Of a DNA stretch of 33,229 bases, positions 25,799 to 33,229 are shown in pieces. The notes under the pieces were generated by a model that was not told the DNA's origin, searched no databases, and worked only from the letters and a program-made list of their open reading frames with translations. Origin of the DNA: Heyndrickxia sporothermodurans. Its GTDB lineage: Bacteria > Bacillota > Bacilli > Bacillales > Bacillaceae_C. A program made the translations under genes and the position numbers. The stretch is from NCBI GenBank assembly GCA_018333075.1, contig BORH01000033.1:1-33229 (forward strand). The letters run 5' to 3'. Numbering within the stretch: position 1 is the stretch's first letter; every line of letters starts with the position of its first letter.

Positions 25799-25947
25799 AA
25801 ATTACATGATTGAATAGATCCAAAAAAATCTACAGAATTCTCATTTTATGAATAATAGAAAAGCTAACACTCTTCTTTACCACACATCATTTGCGTTTTT
25901 TAAATGGCTTTACTCTTTGTTCACTGTTATAGTGGAAAGGCCGGTAG

Positions 25948-26121
25948 GAACTATTTGTTAAAGAAAAACTCAAAAATACTGAGACCAGAATCAAATTATT
26001 AGATGCTGAGATTGGCTTATTAAAAAATCTAGAGGAACTAGTGAGGCATGTGTTGAAGAAAAATCGATATAAATCCCTTCCGAGAGTACTTCCAGATAAC
26101 TCTTCTAATCTGTTGAAATAA
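25948..26121 (+). pseudogene. Remnant of an IS3-type OrfA transposase
   Basis: An open stretch of 57 codons without a start, reading KLKNTETRIKLLDAEIGLLKN followed by LEELVRHVLKK. The heptad pattern resembles the C-terminal coiled coil of IS3-family OrfA. Upstream sequence is broken by stops. No terminal repeats are visible, so the assignment is tentative. Confidence 0.4.
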
Positions 26122-26180
26122 ACGATGCGAATCCACTGCAATTAAAGACATACGAACAAACTTTTTTCCAAGTAAATTTC

Positions 26181-26318
26181 CTAATGGAATGTTGCGACTA
26201 AATAGGTTCCAATTTGTTCTCCTTTCAATCTATCCTCGACAATATCTCCCATGCTTAACTTAACCAATTTATTCATCCCTTTTACTGCACCTAGTTTTCG
26301 AATGGTGCAATATCTCAT
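26181..26318 (-). CDS. Possible 45-residue protein
   Basis: ATG 26318 opens 45 codons including NKLVKLSMGDIVEDRLKGE and IGTYLVATFH. The composition looks natural, but the ribosome site is poor; an internal ATG at codon 15 follows AAAAGGG. Family unknown. It may be a decayed fragment. Confidence 0.3.
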   Translation of the reverse strand: MRYCTIRKLGAVKGMNKLVKLSMGDIVEDRLKGEQIGTYLVATFH

Positions 26319-26451
26319 TAAGTTGCTTATTTTACTGTAATGTTATAAAAATTTGAATAAAACATGCTTATAGCCTATTCCGCAAACCCCCATATCTACA
26401 TAAATTATTTAGTATTAAAGCCTTTCATTGCTATTAATTTAATCAAAGGAC

Positions 26452-26751
26452 GTGAACGTAAATATGAACATCAATTACCAACAATCTTCTTATCAAAATG
26501 ATAATTTTCAAATTCGTAAACAAGCTTTATATCCACAATCAAATATACAACAACAAACTCTATCTACGATAACGCCGGTTGTTCAACATGGATTACGAGA
26601 AGCCCAACACTTGGGCTATCAACATGCATTACGAGAAGCAGTTGCTATAGGATATTTGATGGGAAGAGGCTATGATTTTAATACTGCTTGGCGAACTGTT
26701 GAATCTTGGTGGAGACCACCAGGGGCTTCAATGCCTACTACTCCTTATTAA
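26452..26751 (+). CDS. Conserved-looking hypothetical protein, Gln/Tyr-rich head
   Basis: Up to 99 residues: an N-terminal low-complexity Asn/Gln/Tyr part, then a helical domain VVQHGLREAQHLGYQHALREAVAIGYLMGRG and WRTVESWWRPPG. An internal echo is seen, HGLREAQHLGYQ beside HALREAVAIGYL. I recall similar short proteins in the B. cereus group without a known role. AAAGGA abuts the GTG at 26452; ATG 26464 is 13 nt away, so the start is uncertain. CATAAATTA at 26398-26406 fits a sigma-K -10, but the -35 is poor. Confidence 0.7.
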   Translation: MNVNMNINYQQSSYQNDNFQIRKQALYPQSNIQQQTLSTITPVVQHGLREAQHLGYQHALREAVAIGYLMGRGYDFNTAWRTVESWWRPPGASMPTTPY

Positions 26752-26760
26752 GGTTAAATG

Positions 26761-26795
26761 AGCTGTTTGAATTTTACGATTCAAACAGCTTTTTC
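26761..26795 (+). terminator. Terminator of the gene ending at 26751
   Basis: A perfect 11-bp stem AGCTGTTTGAA/TTCAAACAGCT with an 8-nt loop, followed by TTTT. Confidence 0.9.
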
Positions 26796-26977
26796 TGTCA
26801 AACCGTTTGCCTATCTTTCTTTAAGGTTGGTACCCAACAGAAAGAGATTACATACGCCTATAACTTTCTTTTTACGCTCATTATCTTAATACACAGCTTG
26901 AGTCTGAACCTTTTCGTCCTACGTCTTTTAAGAAGGTGAGAACGTGTTTTATTTTCATTATTATGTGTAACATCTAT

Positions 26978-27312
26978 TTATACTTGTATAAGCTTTAACT
27001 TAACTTCTCTCAGTCGCTTTTCTGCAATCTTTATCTATTCAAGATTAAGTTCAATTCCTATGAAATTACGACTATGTTTTGTTGATACTCTTCTTGTTGT
27101 TCCAGAGCAAAAGAAAGATCTAAAACTTACCCATCTATAGGACAACATTCTAATTCACATTGTTCTATTAAATTAACAGGAAAGGTAGTGAAATATGCTT
27201 CATTTATTAGCTTTGTTGTAACTGTCCAAACAGATCGTTTATTTCTTTTGTCTCGGATAGCTCTAAATGCTTCAATTTCATACTTTGCTTTAAAAGATTC
27301 TCCTACGTAGTC
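26978..27312 (-). pseudogene. Degraded DNA methyltransferase (N6/N4 type)
   Basis: The minus-strand segment 27127-27312 reads DYVGESFKAKYEIEAFRAI, then RNKRSVWTVTTKLINEAYF and FPVNLIEQCELECCPIDG, stopping at TAA. This matches the consensus W-T-TKP--EAHFATFPE-L---C---GCP-GG that precedes the VLDPFxGSGTT motif of phage-type methyltransferases. After the stop VLDLSFA follows, the GSGTT block is missing, and at 26978-27034 another frame gives IKIAEKRLREVKLK, the usual C-terminal helix of the family. Several lesions: clearly dead. It is the only trace of a prophage or restriction-modification locus here. Confidence 0.65.
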
Positions 27313-27421
27313 CTAGCACACTATCCTTGAGGTGGACCAATTGTACCTTGAGATTATCTAATTTCTTGTGTCCGTAATAGGTATCTCATTAATACTTTCA
27401 TTATCATAAGAGTGTGTTTAA

Positions 27422-27610
27422 AATTTTCTAGAAAAACAATATTTTTTATGGTTTCTATCATATACAGATTCAGGCATTGGATTAGATAACCCTGACCTTT
27501 ACTGGCTAATGTATTTTTTCAGAGTTGGTTCTCTGTCTGGAATTCATCCTCATCAACTTCCCTCGGATGAAAAGGAAGTAACTCCAAATCATCTTAAGCA
27601 AATGCAATAG
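27422..27610 (+). pseudogene. Unidentified coding remnant
   Basis: 62 codons open without a start codon or ribosome site, bounded by stops: SYTDSGIGLDNPDLYWLMYFF followed by HPHQLPSDEKEV. The amino-acid use is natural, unlike the other frames, so this is probably the tail of a lost gene. I cannot name it. It lies next to the methyltransferase remnant on the opposite strand. Confidence 0.4.
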
Positions 27611-27667
27611 TAAATGTTTTTTCTAAAAGAGGAGAATGAAATCTAAAAAAGGCTATGTCCATTGATT

Positions 27668-27699
27668 ATTCAACTTTAAAAAAAGGAAGGCTTTGGAAC
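27668..27699 (-). terminator. Terminator touching the stop of the gene at 27699
   Basis: On minus GAGGGCTTT pairs with AAAGCCTTC (one G-U) around 6 nt, followed by CTTTTTTT. The 5' arm contains the last codons and the TAG of the gene. Confidence 0.8.
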
Positions 27700-28337
27700 T
27701 AAAGCCCTCTTTTTAATTCCTCTAATAATCTGGCACCGATTTGGTTTAATTTCATATGACTGTCGCTAATAGCTATAATCAAATGAGGTAACCCTTCACC
27801 ATCTTTTAAAGGACTTTTAGGGTAATACAATTTTGAAATTGCTTCTTCATATTCACCATTTGTGATTTCATTTTTTATTAACTGTTTAAATAATAAATCC
27901 TTTTGTAATTCATATTTTTTCATATCATTACTTCTTGTCCATTTTCCAACCTGGATAACTCTATCTAACAATTCAGTTGATTTATTATAATAATCAAGCA
28001 TCTCATGAAATAAGTCTTTTACATACAAAGGAACAATTAGATTTGACATCTCTCCTATTTCCTTTTTGCCAATTGTATAATAACGATCTAATTGATTTGT
28101 CAACTCTAATTCAATTTCTTCATTAGGTTCTTCTGCAGAAAATTCATTCATAAATTCATGAATAATGAATTGACAATTATTTAAAAAGTGATTTTTTATA
28201 TAAAGATCATCTGACACAGTATTATACAAATTTACAGCATTCCTTATATCTGCGTCGTTTGTTAATTCTTTTGTAGTACCATCCATTTTATCGTTAGTGA
28301 ATCTTTTCGATACTGCCTTAAATAGCTTTTTAAACAT
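27699..28337 (-). CDS. Hypothetical helical protein, 212 residues
   Basis: A soluble, strongly helical protein with an amphipathic start MFKKLFKAVSKRF, two cysteine-poor helical halves, and conserved-looking KDLFHEMLDYYNKSTELLDR and HLIIAISDSHMKLNQIG. I do not recognise it. ATG 28337 follows GGGAAGGTGATTT; the longer frame from 28367 includes that site and is not used. A single gene with a terminator at its stop. Confidence 0.7.
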   Translation of the reverse strand: MFKKLFKAVSKRFTNDKMDGTTKELTNDADIRNAVNLYNTVSDDLYIKNHFLNNCQFIIHEFMNEFSAEEPNEEIELELTNQLDRYYTIGKKEIGEMSNLIVPLYVKDLFHEMLDYYNKSTELLDRVIQVGKWTRSNDMKKYELQKDLLFKQLIKNEITNGEYEEAISKLYYPKSPLKDGEGLPHLIIAISDSHMKLNQIGARLLEELKRGL

Positions 28338-28911
28338 AAAATCACCTTCCCTATAAATGTAATTCAATACAATTTATCTGAATAGGTGATACTTAATGTG
28401 CATAAAATAAAAATTACAGTGTTAACCTATTGGTTGAAAAGGTCTTTAAAATTACCAAGACATTGGCCTTGATAAATATTATTGCTCTCTTTTGTCTTCA
28501 TCAATCCAAATGTTTTCCCGAAATAATTTAACAAAATTAACTATAAAACACTGATTACATATATTGTTTCATTACTTACTTCCTCTTCCAATTCATTATC
28601 GTCACTTTGATATCTACTACGAAGATCTTGTTCTATGTTTAGTTCACTTATAAAAAATTTGACCTCATTAACCAGATTATTATTATCCATATGAAGCTTT
28701 CTTTATCAAGCAAAGCCGTTTCATTCTGTTCTTCTACCTTATTTAGTTGCTTCACCCACTATCTGTTTTATAAGATATGAACACTTAAAACAATCTTGAA
28801 AATTTGATAATCTAATTAATAGATAGATTGCTTTAGAACATTCTAACGTTCCAATTACCTTAGATAAATATAATTACATCAATTATTTCTATACATAAAC
28901 AAATAACCCAT
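28338..28911. other. Intergenic region with one possible small frame
   Basis: Mostly AT-rich with stops. On minus, 28541-28690 opens 49 codons from ATG (NLVNEVKFFISELNIEQDL and DDNELEEEVSNE), acidic and natural-looking but with a poor ribosome site. It may be a remnant or a small peptide. I see nothing else. Confidence 0.35.
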
Positions 28912-28951
28912 ATTTAGATATTTTTAAAATGATAAATCCACTATCGCCCAT

Positions 28952-28979
28952 ACCTTTTTCTGTGCATATGCATATTTTA
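28952..28979 (+). promoter_or_regulatory. Sigma-K-like promoter of YjcZ copy 2
   Basis: AC (28952-28953), a 17-nt spacer and CATATTTTA (28971-28979), matching CATANNNTA. Its 17-nt spacer is one longer than in copy 1. Confidence 0.55.
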
Positions 28980-29007
28980 AATTAACTTTAGAAAAGGTGG
29001 TGTGTCT

Positions 29008-29145
29008 ATGGGATTCTATGGCGGAGGCTATGGTGGTTGCTGTGGTTACGGTTATGGTGGAGGCTATGGCTTCGGTGGTACATTCGCGTTAATAATCGTT
29101 TTATTTATTTTATTGATTATTATTGGTGCAACATTTATTAATTAA
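29008..29145 (+). CDS. YjcZ-family sporulation miniprotein, second copy
   Basis: 45 residues, the same head as the 8637 copy ([18 protein letters not shown]), then [20 protein letters not shown] and ATFIN. It lacks the four-residue GRGY insert of copy 1. The ribosome site AAAGGTGGTG is identical. The protein is conserved while third codon positions differ, which suggests purifying selection on both copies. Confidence 0.9.
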   Translation: MGFYGGGYGGCCGYGYGGGYGFGGTFALIIVLFILLIIIGATFIN

Positions 29146-29260
29146 TACATTTTGATACTTAGCCATATCCATCAAACCATTTGGAACATTTCAACCCCCA
29201 TCTTCTTGTTAAATATTAATAATGATTTAAAAATTAATGATGACTATTCTTTTCTTAAAC

Positions 29261-29294
29261 AATATCTGAGAAACTTGGAAGTTTCTCAGATATT
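29261..29294 (+). terminator. Perfect hairpin after YjcZ copy 2
   Basis: AATATCTGAGAAACTT (29261-29276) pairs without mismatch with AAGTTTCTCAGATATT (29279-29294) around GG, followed by TTATTC. It corresponds to 8888-8915 with compensating base changes. Confidence 0.7.
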
Positions 29295-29560
29295 TTATTC
29301 TTATCTTGAACTTTTAGTCATTAACACATTAGACAGTATCTACATATATTCTCAATGAAATCTTACATACATATTTATAAAAAATCATATATTTATTTTG
29401 TTCTATTACCTGAGAAATCTTCAATCTTATGGGATTCTTTATTAATCATATTATATTCTTAATGAATACAGTATCTTTTACTTTTCCAACATTTCATGAA
29501 TCGTATTCCAATGTTATTAAAAAATTAACTTTTAATGACTTGAAAAAATAAACCAATTAA

Positions 29561-29665
29561 ATGAAGGACACAGTTTCTATTACAGTTCGTTGGTTTTTAA
29601 TAATCTTAACAGGAGTAGTGTTATTTGATGGTATAGCACCTAGTTACTTTTTATTTGGTAAATAA
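29561..29665 (+). CDS. Possible single-helix membrane peptide
   Basis: 34 residues from ATG 29561: KDTVSITVR, a hydrophobic helix WFLIILTGVVLFDGI and a tail APSYFLFGK. There is no clear ribosome site, but a terminator follows 9 bp after the stop, which supports a real transcript. Family unknown. Confidence 0.45.
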   Translation: MKDTVSITVRWFLIILTGVVLFDGIAPSYFLFGK

Positions 29666-29673
29666 AAATTTTG

Positions 29674-29699
29674 AGCCCTTCTCATTGAAAAGGGCTTTT
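29674..29699 (+). terminator. Terminator after the membrane peptide
   Basis: AGCCCTTCTC/GAAAAGGGCT stem with a short loop, followed by TTTTG. It is similar in sequence to the hairpin at 9043-9071. Confidence 0.75.
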
Positions 29700-29769
29700 G
29701 TAAATTGTGAGAGTTTTTTAAATGATTTTATTAATAAACTAAAGTCCCCTAGTATTCACAAATTCATAT

Positions 29770-29800
29770 AAAAAAACTATCTCACATTTGAAAATGTAAG
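29770..29800 (-). terminator. Terminator of rph
   Basis: On minus CTTACATTT pairs with AAATGTGAG (one G-U) around a 2-nt centre, followed by ATAGTTTTTTT. It lies about 65 bp after the rph stop. Confidence 0.8.
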
Positions 29801-29863
29801 CCATATTGATGTATTGAGTGGAACTGGAGCGGTGCTCTAATTAAATCTGGACATATTCAGCAA

Positions 29864-32787
<2,924 letters not shown>

Positions 32788-32954
32788 TTATAAAGTAAAA
32801 AAATCATACCTATCTCTAATCTCTGAAAATGTACCTATATCTTGAATGTCTATTTGCCCTCTAAAACAAAATAAGTGAGTCAATGTATGAATAACATCCA
32901 TTATTTGTCGTTGCCTTTAATCATTTTATTACACTTTGGACAATGAATATTCAT
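32788..32954 (-). pseudogene. Zinc-ribbon protein split by a frameshift
   Basis: ATG 32954 (after GGGGTGTT) reads MNIHCPKCNKMIKGNDK and stops at 32901. A second frame starts on an overlapping ATG (TAATG) at 32901 and reads DVIHTLTHLFCFRGQIDIQ and DIGTFSEIRDRYDFFTL, stopping at 32788. Together they form one zinc-ribbon protein: CPKC in the first part and HxxxHLFC in the second supply the other ligands. One base lost or gained near 32903 would restore a single frame of about 54 residues. The alternative is two coupled ORFs. Confidence 0.6.
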
Positions 32955-33121
32955 TAATAACACCCCGTATTTTCAAATCTTATGAACTTTTTCTAAACTT
33001 GAACAAAAAGTAAGTACTTTATAGATTTTGCATAAATACTTCCTATTATTTTTCTTACTCTAACAATCTTTTTATCTCTTTCCATATTATTTTCGTCTTC
33101 GCTGGATAGGCTACACTTAGT

Positions 33122-33229
33122 TGGACAATGAAATTAAGGGCAAGTAGAATAGTACACAATAAGTGAGGAGAATCTACTATGTCCAGAAAAAGAAGAACAT
33201 TTTCTACAGAGTTTAAAAAACAAGTGGTG
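33122..33229 (+). mobile_element. Left end of an IS3-family insertion sequence
   Basis: TGGACAATGAAATTAAGGG at about 33124 looks like a terminal inverted repeat of an IS3-family element (starts TG), followed 55 bp later by the start of orfA. The element continues beyond the window, so its other end and target duplication cannot be seen. Confidence 0.6.
33179..33229 (+). CDS. IS3-family transposase OrfA, N-terminus (partial)
   Basis: 17 codons, MSRKRRTFSTEFKKQVV, run off the end of the window. RRTFSxEFK is the standard opening of the OrfA helix-turn-helix of IS3-family elements. GTGAGGAG lies 8 nt before the ATG. Confidence 0.8.
   Translation, partial: MSRKRRTFSTEFKKQVV

Larger units (their letters stand above)
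28912..29395 (+). repeat. Duplicated YjcZ locus, copy 2
   Basis: Homologous to 8541-9030 across promoter, leader, gene, hairpin and tail, in direct orientation about 20 kb apart. The leader from TCTGTGCATATGCATAT to the ATG is nearly identical. Confidence 0.75.

Noticed and set aside
32937-32950. TTGGACAATGAA resembling the IS3 terminal repeat at 33122
   Set aside because: It is coding sequence of the zinc-ribbon remnant (antisense of IHCPK) and matches only about 12 bases.

Overview
The window looks like chromosome of a low-GC, endospore-forming member of the Bacillaceae (Bacillus-like; the species cannot be fixed from the sequence alone). The evidence is the block miaA-hfq-spoVK-ynbB-glnR-glnA, an Sda checkpoint protein, a GerPA/GerPF-type germination protein, three YjcZ-type spore miniproteins, two DUF4183 proteins, sigma-K-like promoters and strong AGGAGG ribosome sites. 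No rRNA, tRNA or CRISPR array was seen.

Layout. Positions 1-1100 hold a sparse left edge with two tiny divergent genes. Positions 1130-3510 hold a translationally coupled operon of a MocR-type regulator and D-Ala-D-Ala ligase. Positions 3590-10970 are an accessory stretch: a broken exported-protein gene, a GerPF-like gene, a tyrosine phosphatase, an SdpI-family membrane protein without its usual partners, an ASCH protein, a YjcZ miniprotein, two DUF4183 genes and a GNAT gene broken by a stop codon. Positions 11218-18068 are the conserved core, read on the minus strand, with a TRIC-type channel gene on the plus strand where B. subtilis carries hflX. Positions 18400-22100 hold sda, a secreted two-repeat protein, another YjcZ-type miniprotein, a YitT-family protein and a guanidine-I riboswitch controlling an SMR efflux pair. 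Positions 22100-29700 are accessory again: a frameshifted glucosaminidase/LysM gene, a polysaccharide deacetylase, small orphan genes, remnants of a DNA methyltransferase and of a transposase, and a second copy of the YjcZ locus. Positions 29864-32464 encode a rifampicin phosphotransferase. The window ends in a frameshifted zinc-ribbon gene and the left end of an IS3-family element.

How the parts work together. Nitrogen assimilation (glnRA) is autoregulated through two GlnR boxes at the promoter. The ddlR-ddl operon couples a PLP-sensing regulator to cell-wall precursor synthesis. The riboswitch links guanidine level to export. Many small genes look sporulation-related. At least six genes are decaying (4088, 10556, 22855, 25948, 26978 and 32788), so the accessory segments are being eroded. 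No obvious new multi-gene system stands out. The most unusual items are the ~480-bp duplicated YjcZ locus whose terminators covary, the secreted repeat protein at 19052, a possible structured element between spoVK and hfq, and an 83-bp nested dyad after sda.
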